Origin: Peribacillus simplex
Lineage (GTDB): Bacteria > Bacillota > Bacilli > Bacillales > DSM-1321
Reading direction: 5' to 3'
Assembly (NCBI RefSeq): GCF_900156045.1
Contig: NZ_FTMX01000006.1
Location: 124,001 to 188,000 of the forward strand
Length of the DNA: 64,000 nucleotides
The first letter of the stretch is position 1, and each line of letters opens with the position of its first letter. Below the pieces are notes generated by a model. It searched no databases, was not told the DNA's origin, and saw only the letters and a list, made by a program, of their open reading frames with translations. Position numbers and translations under genes: made by a program. Of this stretch, positions 34,576 to 42,748 are shown one piece after another.

Positions 34576-35493
34576 ATGTCAGTATTGAAAACAACGGATT
34601 TAACGAAAAAGTTTGGAAAGTTTACCGCTTTAAATGGGGTGAACATTGAAGTGAATAAAGGTGAGGTGTTTGGATTCATCGGTCCTAATGGTGCTGGAAA
34701 GTCAACAACGATCCGTGTGTTGCTCGGGATTTTAAAAGCGACGGATGGGGAAGCGAAGATTTTTGGCATGGATGCATGGAAAGATGCCGTTGAAATTCAC
34801 AAGCGGATCGCGTATGTTCCAGGAGATGTGAACCTGTGGCCCAACTTAACAGGCGGGGAAGTCATTGACCTATTTGTTGAATTACGCGGGGCAAACAATA
34901 AAAGCAGACGTGAAGAACTTATAAAAAAATTCGATTTGGATCCTTTCAAGAAATGCGGAACATATTCAAAAGGGAACCGGCAAAAGGTTGCTTTGATTGC
35001 TGCTTTCTCATCTGATGCCGACCTTTATATATTGGATGAACCAACATCAGGTTTAGATCCATTGATGGAAAGAGTTTTCCAGGAATGTGTGATGGATGCG
35101 AAAAAGGAAGGGAAAAGCATATTACTTTCCAGTCACATTCTTTCTGAAGTGGAAAGATTATGCGATAAAGTGGGCATCATTCGTCAAGGACAAATAATTG
35201 AAACGGGAACATTGGATGAGTTACGTCATTTAACGAGAACAAGCTTGCTTGTCGAAACGAAGCAACCTATCCCTGCTTTAGCGAATGTAAACGGTGTTCG
35301 GGATATCGTGAAGAAAGATCAAGCACTTTCATTCCAAGTGGATACAAATGAATTGGATAATGTCATGAAGTATCTAAGCCAGTTTGGAATCGTGAAATTG
35401 GAAAGCGCGCCGCCTACATTGGAAGATTTATTCATGAGTCATTATGAAGGCGAAAGGAAGACTTCAGATACTGGGGCGGGAGGTGCGTTATAA
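34576..35493 (+). CDS. ABC exporter ATPase (antibiotic-export type)
   Basis: 305 residues: Walker A GPNGAGKSTT near 37, Q-loop region YVPGDVNLWP (no clear glutamine), signature YSKGNRQKVALI (variant SKGN), Walker B YILDEPTSG and the switch histidine in LSSHILSE. An extra C-terminal domain of about 80 residues is typical of DrrA-like exporters. It is coupled to the permease by the overlap TAATG. The start has AGAGG upstream. Confidence 0.9.
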   Translation: MSVLKTTDLTKKFGKFTALNGVNIEVNKGEVFGFIGPNGAGKSTTIRVLLGILKATDGEAKIFGMDAWKDAVEIHKRIAYVPGDVNLWPNLTGGEVIDLFVELRGANNKSRREELIKKFDLDPFKKCGTYSKGNRQKVALIAAFSSDADLYILDEPTSGLDPLMERVFQECVMDAKKEGKSILLSSHILSEVERLCDKVGIIRQGQIIETGTLDELRHLTRTSLLVETKQPIPALANVNGVRDIVKKDQALSFQVDTNELDNVMKYLSQFGIVKLESAPPTLEDLFMSHYEGERKTSDTGAGGAL

Positions 35494-37097
35494 TGGCGAA
35501 CCAGTCCTATCATAATACAGGAAGGCTCTCACGATTCATCGTACGGCAAGATCGGATTAGGATCCCTGTTTGGGTAATTTCCCTATCGGTCCTTTCATTT
35601 ATGGTTGCAATGGCATTCACCGATCTGTATCCGACTGGGCTAGAAAGGCAAATCATTGCAGAAACGATGAGGAACCCTGCAATGACAGCGATGGTGGGGA
35701 AAGGTTACGGTCTGGATGACTATACAAACGGAGCGATGATGGCGCATCAAATGTTACTCTTAACCGCTATGGCCGTGGGGATAATGAGTATTTTACTTGT
35801 TACGCGCCATACACGCGCAGATGAAGAGGACGGCCGCATCGAAATGATCCGTTCTTTGCCGGCTGGCCGGTTGGCTAATTTATTCGCAACCATTTCCGTA
35901 TCGTTTGGAACGAATGCATTGATCGCGATAATAACGGGTTTCGGATTGTATGCTCTGGGAATTGAAAGCATGGATTTGGAAGGTTCCCTTATGTATGGAG
36001 CAGCTTTAGGGGCAACAGGTATTTTCTTCTCGGCGATAACGGCATTATTTGCCCAGCTTACGGAGAGTGCGCGAGGTACGATTGGTTATTCCATCACTGT
36101 ATTGCTTCTCTCTTATCTTATTCGGGCGATTGGGGACGTTAGCAATGAAACCCTTTCCTGGTTTTCTCCATTGGGTTGGGTTTTAGGTTCAGAAGTATAT
36201 GTGAAAAATTATTGGTGGCCCATCATCCTTACGATCGGTGCGGCAATCACTTTGGTTGTCCTATCTCTATATTTGAATGCCATAAGGGATTTGGAAGCTG
36301 GATTCATACCGGCTAAGCCAGGCAGGAAATATGCTTCATCGTTTTTAAAAAGTCCGCTTGGCCTTGCGCTAAGGCTTCAGCGTATAGGATTGATTGCGTG
36401 GGCATCCGGGATGTTCGTTTTGGGAGCATCTTACGGTTCGGTTTTAGGTGATTTGGAATCATTTTTTGCAAAAAATGAAATGATGGCCGAACTATTGACG
36501 CCTGTTGATGGCTATTCGCTGACAGAACAATTTTTGACGATGTTGATGTCAGTCATCTCCATGATTTGCACCATTCCGCCTTTAATGGCGATGTTAAAGC
36601 TTAAAGGGGAAGAAAAGAAGAATCACACTGAACATTTACTGAGCCGCGCTGTATCACGTACAAGGCTTATGGGCAGCTATCTTATCATCTCCGTCATGGC
36701 CGGTTTTCTCATGATTACGCTTGCTGCAATCGGTCTTTGGGCAGTCGGGAATTCGGTGATGGATGAAGGGATTGCTTTCGGCACTTTATATAGCGCAGCA
36801 ATGGTCTACCTGCCTGCAATGTGGATCATGATTGGTCTCACTGTGCTGTTTGTTGGCTTTGCACCGAAATTATCTGGCTTGACTTGGCTTTACTTGACAT
36901 ACTCAATCTTAGTCGTTTATTTAGGGGGAATGCTTCAATTTCCGGAATGGATGGGTGAATTAACACCATTTGGCCATATTCCGAAACTTCCTATTGAAGA
37001 TATGGACTTCATGAAAGTATCCATACTTACCATCATGGCCATCGTATTGCTGGCTGTTGGCTTTATCGGATATAACAAGCGGGATATCCGGGGTTGA
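35493..37097 (+). CDS. Large ABC exporter permease (polyketide-antibiotic exporter type)
   Basis: 534 residues with about twelve predicted membrane helices, a duplicated ABC-2 layout. The N-terminal half has RHTRADEEDGRIEMIRSLPAGR, the hallmark of the COG3559/TnrB-like exporters, and the second half has the matching HTEHLLSRAVSRTRLMGSY. The substrate cannot be deduced. It forms an operon with the ATPase and ends at a strong terminator. Confidence 0.87.
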   Translation: MANQSYHNTGRLSRFIVRQDRIRIPVWVISLSVLSFMVAMAFTDLYPTGLERQIIAETMRNPAMTAMVGKGYGLDDYTNGAMMAHQMLLLTAMAVGIMSILLVTRHTRADEEDGRIEMIRSLPAGRLANLFATISVSFGTNALIAIITGFGLYALGIESMDLEGSLMYGAALGATGIFFSAITALFAQLTESARGTIGYSITVLLLSYLIRAIGDVSNETLSWFSPLGWVLGSEVYVKNYWWPIILTIGAAITLVVLSLYLNAIRDLEAGFIPAKPGRKYASSFLKSPLGLALRLQRIGLIAWASGMFVLGASYGSVLGDLESFFAKNEMMAELLTPVDGYSLTEQFLTMLMSVISMICTIPPLMAMLKLKGEEKKNHTEHLLSRAVSRTRLMGSYLIISVMAGFLMITLAAIGLWAVGNSVMDEGIAFGTLYSAAMVYLPAMWIMIGLTVLFVGFAPKLSGLTWLYLTYSILVVYLGGMLQFPEWMGELTPFGHIPKLPIEDMDFMKVSILTIMAIVLLAVGFIGYNKRDIRG

Positions 37098-37126
37098 CGA
37101 TTCAACCATGATTCTATTAATCCTGC

Positions 37127-37170
37127 AAAAAGCCTGATTTCTCGATGTTTCAATGAGAAATCAGGCTTTT
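37127..37170. terminator. Bidirectional terminator
   Basis: AAAAGCCTGATTTCTC pairs perfectly with GAGAAATCAGGCTTTT; A and T runs lie on both sides, between the convergent exporter and TauE/SafE genes. Confidence 0.92.
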
Positions 37171-37178
37171 ATTGGTTT

Positions 37179-37928
37179 TCAGCCATGGGGTAGCAATAAT
37201 AGTACACCTAGCGCAATGATGATAAAGAATAAATAGCTTTCGAATTTCTTCGCAGGAATCCGCTTATTCATGAAGATTCCGAGACCTGTGGCCAGTAATA
37301 TGGCTGGGATGGAATAAACGTAGAGAATTAATGAATCGGCTGTCCACAGTCCGCCTAGCGCATGCCCCATCACGACAAGGATTCCGGATATAAGAAAATG
37401 GGCTTGCAATGTTCCGCGGAATCGATCGGGATTCCATCTTCTTAAAGTTCCATAGACGACGACCGGGACTCCATTAAAGTTATAGGCGCTGCCAAGGACT
37501 CCCGACGCAAAACCGAACGGCCATACCCAGCCCTTAGAGGTGAGTAACGGTTTATCCACTGCCTGGAAAAGTTTTTGCTTAAGAAGGGAGTATCCTCCAT
37601 ATGCCATCAAAAAAACACCGAGTGCAGAAGTAATGATCATCGAAGGTGCGTAATGGAGCAAAGCGAGGCCGGCTGGTATGCCGATGACCGTTGAAAGCGC
37701 GAGCCTGATTAATACCGAACGTTCGATATGACGCCATCCGCTAACGACGGTTAGTGAGGCAACGGTAAGACCTGCCAACCCAATCAGGGAAACCGAAGTA
37801 TTAAGCGGAATGTGAAGTAAGGCAAGCAGGGGCATGCTGACTATCGCTTCACCGAACCCGAACATCGTCCGCATCAAGGCGCCGATAAAGACTGCACCTA
37901 CCACCAATATGATGCTGCTGATCGTCAT
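37179..37928 (-). CDS. TauE/SafE-family membrane permease
   Basis: 249 residues with about eight predicted membrane helices and the two glycine-rich family segments (GALMRTMFGFGEAIVSMPLL near the N terminus; FASGVLGSAYNFNGVPVVVYG near 140-160). Members move sulfite, sulfoacetate or other organic acids; this one's substrate is unknown. The ATG has a strong AGGAGG. No sulfur gene is nearby. Confidence 0.85.
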   Translation of the reverse strand: MTISSIILVVGAVFIGALMRTMFGFGEAIVSMPLLALLHIPLNTSVSLIGLAGLTVASLTVVSGWRHIERSVLIRLALSTVIGIPAGLALLHYAPSMIITSALGVFLMAYGGYSLLKQKLFQAVDKPLLTSKGWVWPFGFASGVLGSAYNFNGVPVVVYGTLRRWNPDRFRGTLQAHFLISGILVVMGHALGGLWTADSLILYVYSIPAILLATGLGIFMNKRIPAKKFESYLFFIIIALGVLLLLPHG

Positions 37929-38722
37929 TATTTAACCTCCTGAAGCAAAAATTCATCTTCTGTAATTATACCATACTAATAGGGTTTCGGTTTGGCGGAA
38001 TCTTGATTTGAAACGGGTTATTTCGGGCTTTTATAGCTCTTTGTGACGCGTTTGATATGTATTTTGATGGAGAGGTACACAGCACTTGCTTTCGTCGCTT
38101 AGGAGTCAGGAATGAGGCTGAAAAAGCGGGGGTGTATTTTGAAGTGTTGATTTATTTTGATGTGAGGGTTTTCTAACAGATTAATAGAGGTAACGAAGGA
38201 TTGTTTGTTACTGGCAATACTTTTTAGGGAAGCCTTTTTAATTTAAAGAAAAAGTCATAGCCTTTCATTGGATTCGAACCAAGAAAGGCTATGATTGCGT
38301 TCACCTTTTATCAAGTTTAGCAGATAGATAATCGTTTGGAATCAAAGTTCATAAAGAAATAATATGCACAAGAAATTTTGGGTGAATGGTGAAACTCTTA
38401 AATACGAAAGACTGCCATATGGCGGTCTTTTTTCATTTTAATGAGATAAAGAGAGCTCTTTAAAAACAAGACTAGATTATCCTTAGTCAATGATCACCAG
38501 CTTTGCATGTAACATCTCTTGGTCGGACTGATGCAATGTCCCTGTCATTGGGGGATTTGTTCACCTCTTTTCCTCTACCGTAATCACTACCTTGTTTAAG
38601 AATCCGGGCCACAATGAGTAACAAAAATGATACGCAATAAGAGCGAAAAAACTAAGAATACTGGAATGTTGAACGCAAAAAACATATTAGCGCTACCTGG
38701 GGAATAAAATGAAGGGAATATT
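37929..38722. other. Gap with two terminator-like hairpins and no recognisable gene
   Basis: Nearly 800 bases. A 12-bp stem TCATAGCCTTTC/GAAAGGCTATGA (38255-38294) has T5 on the minus strand. A second hairpin, AAGACTGCCATATGGCGGTCTT with T6 (38408-38436), points rightward. Neither follows a readable gene. The stretch 38030-38200 may be decayed coding sequence. Confidence 0.5.
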
Positions 38723-40162
38723 TTGAAGGAAAGCGGGGCAGTGCATGTGAAAATCCATGTGGTGAATAGGGGGGATTCTTTGTGGGGAATTTCCCAGCAA
38801 TATGGTGTCAGTATCAACCGGATTGTTCGGATCAATGGACTTGAAAATCCAGATAAGCTGGTGATTGGCCTAGCTCTTTTGATTCCTGAACCTTATCTTC
38901 AGTACAGGGTTCAGCAAGGGGATACTCTAAATAATATCGCAAATCAGTTTGGAATTACGGTACAGGAAATCATGCAAACGAATCGCATCACAAATCCTTC
39001 CGCCATCTATCCAGGGCAGAGACTAACCATCCCGGTTATTTATCATACCGTAAGGGAACGGGATACCCTTTATGATATAGCAAGACGTTATGGAACGACG
39101 ACAGTTCAAGCCATTATGCAGATGAATCGGATTACAGATCCGTCCAATATCCATATCGGACGGATCATAAGGATTCCCCAGAAACCAAAACCGATCATTG
39201 AAGTAAATGGTTTTACAAACGTTTACGGGCAAGCCGGCGCGGAGCAGGTACGTGAAGTAGCCCACCATTTGACTTACGTAAGTCCATTTGGTTATAGAAT
39301 GAGGAAAGATGGCAGCTTAGAGGTCATAGATGACACCCCGACGATACGGGCGGCACAGTCGACTGGCGTCATACCCATGATGTGCATAACGAATTTTTCC
39401 GCGACGGAAGCGGGAACTCAGCTTGCACATACGATACTTTCCGATTTAAATTTAGTGGAAACATTATTAACCAACGTCATAAAAACGATGAAAGATAAAG
39501 GGTATCGTGGGTTGAATATCGATTTTGAAAGTGTAGCACCAGAGGACCGTGAGTTCTATAATCGCTTTCTCCGAAGAGCAGTGGTTCGATTGCATCCTGA
39601 GGGCTACTTTGTGTCATCCTCCCTTGCCCCAAAAACTAGCGGCAATCAAAAGGGAGCATTGGTTGAGGCACATGATTATCCAGTTCACGGACGGCTTCTC
39701 GACTTCGTGGTGCTGATGACATATGAATGGGGTTACCGAAAAGGGCCGCCGCAGGCAATCTCCCCCATTAATGAAATAAAGCGTGTCCTTGACTATGCCG
39801 TAACGGTGATACCAACAAATAAAATCTTCATAGGATTTCAAATTTATGCACGGGACTGGCTTATTCCTCATGAAGCGGGGCAGGAAGCAGAGACTTTCGA
39901 CATGCAGGAAGCCATCAGACGCGCCGTCCAATATAATGCTGAAATAAAATATGACGAGACAGCCCAATCACCTTATTATAGGTACAAAGATAATCAGGGA
40001 CGCACACATGAAGTTTGGTTTGAGGACGCACGCAGTGCTAAAGCCAAATTCGACCTGGTGAAGATTTACAGGTCAAGGGGTCTCAGTTATTGGGTACTTG
40101 GTTATCCTTTTCCCCAGAATTGGGAACTGCTTGGGGATACATTTATTGTACGGAAACTGTAG
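38723..40162 (+). CDS. Three-LysM GH18 spore cortex-lytic-type enzyme (SleL/YaaH-like)
   Basis: 479 residues. Three LysM domains at about 10-55 (VVNRGDSLWGISQQYGV), 59-104 (YRVQQGDTLNNIANQFGI) and 108-156 (HTVRERDTLYDIARRYGT) bind peptidoglycan. A GH18 glycosidase follows from about 165, with the catalytic segment GLNIDFESV near 262. SleL/YaaH relatives cleave spore cortex as N-acetylglucosaminidases during germination. No signal peptide is seen, as expected for a protein deposited in the spore from the mother cell. The start is TTG 38723 behind GAAGGG, or GTG 38747, which would match the relatives' N terminus better. Confidence 0.88.
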   Translation: MKESGAVHVKIHVVNRGDSLWGISQQYGVSINRIVRINGLENPDKLVIGLALLIPEPYLQYRVQQGDTLNNIANQFGITVQEIMQTNRITNPSAIYPGQRLTIPVIYHTVRERDTLYDIARRYGTTTVQAIMQMNRITDPSNIHIGRIIRIPQKPKPIIEVNGFTNVYGQAGAEQVREVAHHLTYVSPFGYRMRKDGSLEVIDDTPTIRAAQSTGVIPMMCITNFSATEAGTQLAHTILSDLNLVETLLTNVIKTMKDKGYRGLNIDFESVAPEDREFYNRFLRRAVVRLHPEGYFVSSSLAPKTSGNQKGALVEAHDYPVHGRLLDFVVLMTYEWGYRKGPPQAISPINEIKRVLDYAVTVIPTNKIFIGFQIYARDWLIPHEAGQEAETFDMQEAIRRAVQYNAEIKYDETAQSPYYRYKDNQGRTHEVWFEDARSAKAKFDLVKIYRSRGLSYWVLGYPFPQNWELLGDTFIVRKL

Positions 40163-40207
40163 GGTGTTTTGTTACGGCAAGGTGGATCACATAATTGATA
40201 TAGTGAT

Positions 40208-40240
40208 GGGCAGCTTTTTTTATAAAGCTGTCCATTTTAG
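40208..40240 (+). terminator. Possible terminator after the GH18 gene
   Basis: GGGCAGCTTT pairs with AAAGCTGTCC, followed by ATTTTAG; the T tract is short. Confidence 0.5.
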
Positions 40241-40384
40241 TGATTTCGAAATGCACTTCAAGATTTACAGGGTTTTTATAACAACGTTAAAAACCGTTTG
40301 GAATCTGAGTCGATAAAGGGACTTAATCGAGGACGCCATATTGAAACTTTGAATGAAAAAAAATGAATCCAAAAGGCCGCCATA

Positions 40385-40420
40385 TGGATTGAAGAAATAT
40401 GCGAGACTCCTGCCGAAGTC
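40385..40420 (-). repeat. R2-family fragment (copy e)
   Basis: ATTGAAGAAATATGCGAGAC and CTCCTGCCGAAG match the end block of R2. No further R2 blocks are visible. Confidence 0.5.
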
Positions 40421-40438
40421 GCGCAACCGGTTACCCTT

Positions 40439-41023
40439 TTAGTGTACAAGAATCGAAATGGCACTATACACTAATAACAAAGCCATGACTACATTAAACT
40501 GACTCCTATATTTTGATAAAAACGTTTGAAAAACCGAACCGAACATACTCCAACAGAACGTACTCATAAAACCGACAAAAGCCAGAAATAATGAAAAGAA
40601 TAGTAAGCTGAAGTTTGAAGAGTGATAAGGAAGGATGAAGGTCGATATTGCCGTGATGCCATAAAGGATACCTTTTGGGTTTATGAATTGTAAAAGCATG
40701 CCCGCTATAAAACTGTTGTTCCTGTCATCATTATCGTCCTTAGATTTATTTGAACTTGAAATGATTTTTATGGCCAGATATAGCATATAGATTGCACCTA
40801 GGATAGTCATGATAAATTCGATCTTCGGTATGGAATTTTCAAGCAAAACATTAAAATAACTACACAATAACATGATTACAAAAAAACCGGCTCCTACCCC
40901 GAAACAAAATTTAATCGTCTTTTTTAACCCGTATTTGTTCGCAAATAACATGGCCATGATGTTATTTGGACCTGGAGTGAAACTTGTAACGAAAACAAAT
41001 AGCAAAAAAGATAGTAAATGCAT
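40439..41023 (-). CDS. LysE-family amino acid exporter
   Basis: 194 residues with about six membrane helices. The family signature FTPGPNNIMAMLFANKYGLK lies near residue 14 and a second conserved segment, LQFINPKGILYG, near 125. It exports an amino acid or derivative. The start is the ATG at 41023, with AAAGGAGAG at good distance; a longer frame reaching 41296 overlaps the divergent regulator and is not credible. A promoter (TTGTAC-N17-TATAAT on the minus strand) lies 40-70 bases upstream. Confidence 0.87.
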   Translation of the reverse strand: MHLLSFLLFVFVTSFTPGPNNIMAMLFANKYGLKKTIKFCFGVGAGFFVIMLLCSYFNVLLENSIPKIEFIMTILGAIYMLYLAIKIISSSNKSKDDNDDRNNSFIAGMLLQFINPKGILYGITAISTFILPYHSSNFSLLFFSLFLAFVGFMSTFCWSMFGSVFQTFLSKYRSQFNVVMALLLVYSAISILVH

Positions 41024-41044
41024 GGTTGACTCTCCTTTGTATGC

Positions 41045-41093
41045 TATAATGACCAAAAGTGACATTATAACGACTTCCTTTTTATTGTACAAT
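41045..41093. promoter_or_regulatory. Divergent control region of lysE-like and XRE-cupin genes
   Basis: The inverted repeat TATAATG (41045-41051) / CATTATA (41063-41069) overlaps the exporter start region and -10. A perfect palindrome ATTGTACAAT (41084-41093) overlaps its -35. Both are candidate sites for the XRE regulator. Confidence 0.5.
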
Positions 41094-41126
41094 GCCGACG
41101 TTATATTGTAAATAAGGAGCATTTTT

Positions 41127-41681
41127 ATGGAAGAAATAAATTTTATTATTGCTAACAATTTAAAAGCCATCAGGGAAAGTAAGAAATTAAGTCTTGAAAA
41201 GGTTGCTGAATTAACTGGAGTAAGTAAAACGATGATCGGACAAATAGAAAGAGGGGGATCGAGCCCAACGATTACAACAATCTGGAAAATAGCCAATGGA
41301 TTGAAGATTTCATTTTCTTCATTAATAAATAGCCCGCAGCCGGATACAAAAATCGTATTAAAAAGTGAAATTCAATCTTTATCTGAAGATAACGGCAAAT
41401 ATCGAGTTTATCCCCACTTTCCCTTTGAAGATGAGAAGCGCTTTGAAGTATATTCAGTCGAGATAGAAAAAGGCGGATTCCTAAGTTCCGATTCGCATAG
41501 GGAAGGAACGGAAGAGTACATAACTGTTTTTGAAGGGGAACTGACTGTACGTGTAAATAACGAAGAATATACAGTAAGGAATGGCGATTCTATCAGATTC
41601 AAGGCTGACAGACCGCATGCCTACCATAATTCAGGGGAAACGATGACTCGATTAAGCATGATCCTCTATTATCCAACTTAA
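41127..41681 (+). CDS. XRE-family regulator with C-terminal cupin domain
   Basis: 184 residues. A lambda-repressor-like helix-turn-helix at about 8-62 (LSLEKVAELTGVSKTMIGQIERGGSSPTITT) and a cupin beta barrel at about 105-180 (HREGTEEYITVFEGELTV; RFKADRPHAYHNSG). Such proteins sense small molecules through the cupin and commonly control neighbouring amino-acid transporters. It is divergent from the LysE-type exporter, its likely target. The ATG follows AAGGAG. Confidence 0.9.
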   Translation: MEEINFIIANNLKAIRESKKLSLEKVAELTGVSKTMIGQIERGGSSPTITTIWKIANGLKISFSSLINSPQPDTKIVLKSEIQSLSEDNGKYRVYPHFPFEDEKRFEVYSVEIEKGGFLSSDSHREGTEEYITVFEGELTVRVNNEEYTVRNGDSIRFKADRPHAYHNSGETMTRLSMILYYPT

Positions 41682-41773
41682 AAGCCTGTATAATAAGGTT
41701 GATCCTCTATTCGATCAAGCATAATTTGAGTATCGGCAAGGCACTTTCCTCAAGCATTACCGTGGGATTTACA

Positions 41774-41802
41774 AGGGCATCGTAACTGATGCTCTTTTTT
41801 TG
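41774..41802 (+). terminator. XRE gene terminator
   Basis: AGGGCATC pairs with GATGCTCT (one wobble) around GTAACT, followed by T7. Confidence 0.8.
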
Positions 41803-41829
41803 TTTTTTTTTGATGGTTTGCAAAATTAC

Positions 41830-41957
41830 GTTGATTTCCACTCCAGGCACTCGCTTTCCGCGGGCGGTCCGGGAGCCTCCTCGGCGCTTTTACGCCTGTG
41901 GGGTCTCCCCTGGACTCGCTTTTCCCGCAGGAGTCTCGCGCCTTCCGTTCCAATCAA
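41830..41957. repeat. R1-family palindromic repeat (copy B)
   Basis: A full copy of 128 bp. Its tip reads GGCG-CTTTTA-CGCC. It is the left member of a tandem pair with copy C, 219 bp apart, and the flanks (GGTTTGCAAAAT upstream; AGATAGAACT and TTTTGTCTACAAA downstream) are duplicated too. Confidence 0.9.
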
Positions 41958-42048
41958 ATTTGTTTGAAAAAGATAGAACTGCTTTTGTCTACAAACTAGA
42001 TAATCATTGTTTGCCAACAGTTTTTATGAAGGTTTGCAAAATGGGAAC

Positions 42049-42176
42049 GTTGATTTCCACTCCAGGCACTCGCTTTCCGCGGGCGGTCCGGGAGCCTCCT
42101 CGGCGCTTTTACGCCTGTGGGGTCTCCCCTGGACTCGCTTTTCCCGCAGGAGTCTCGCGCCTTCCGTTCCAATCAA
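42049..42176. repeat. R1-family palindromic repeat (copy C)
   Basis: Nearly identical to copy B over the core, with the same flanking blocks. Together they form a direct tandem duplication with a 219-bp period. Confidence 0.9.
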
Positions 42177-42305
42177 ATTTGTTTTAAAAGATAGAACTCC
42201 TTTTGTCTACAAATAGATAATAAAGGAGGTTCGGAATGCTCTCACCCCGACCATTATTTTAAAACAAGACTAAAATATCATTAATGTTATTTACTATAAT
42301 CATCA

Positions 42306-42360
42306 TAGGATGGAAGAAATTTGCGACACTCCTGCCGAATTACAGGCTGGCCGAGGCCCT
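42306..42360 (-). repeat. R2-family fragment (copy c)
   Basis: GGATGGAAGAAATTTGCGAC, CTCCTGCCGAATTACAGGC and GGCCGAGG match R2 copy b in the same orientation; the remaining blocks are absent. Confidence 0.65.
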
Positions 42361-42370
42361 TACAGTCTGG

Positions 42371-42397
42371 GAGAGATTTAAATCTCTCTCTTTTTTT
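42371..42397 (+). terminator. Hairpin terminator
   Basis: The perfect palindrome GAGAGATTTAAATCTCTC is followed by TCT7. It follows repeats rather than a gene. From here to 42730 the sequence is AT-rich leader/promoter DNA with no gene visible. Confidence 0.65.
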
Positions 42398-42748
42398 GCT
42401 TTTCGACAAATCGGGTATAAAGACCATGAGTGGTCACTAGGTAAGTAGAACTAATTTACCATTAAATCATTTTATCGATATATCATCTATCGAATAGTGG
42501 GTATTTTGGGGTGGATATATTGATAATATTCTGTTAATATTCCATGTTGTATTGTAAATTTGTTTTAAAATTGGATTATTTTGTTGTAATATAGGAGATA
42601 CACGGATCTTTAGAGGAAAAAAGTAGGGTGGATTTGTGTATGGGTAAGTAAATTTGTCGGGATTCAATTTTTGGAAAAGCGTGTCAATTCTATGGATAAG
42701 TTAGCAGAATGTTATGTCAGTATATAACTTATGGGGGGACTAACTATA

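Noticed and set aside
41024..41296. N-terminal extension of the LysE-type exporter
   Set aside because: It would overlap the divergent regulator and its promoter; the ATG at 41023 has a good binding site and fits the family's start.
42440..42730. Possible Pho boxes upstream of the 5'-nucleotidase
   Set aside because: TTAATA- and TTGTAA-like hexamers are present but not at the regular 11-bp spacing expected for PhoP sites; the region is simply AT-rich.
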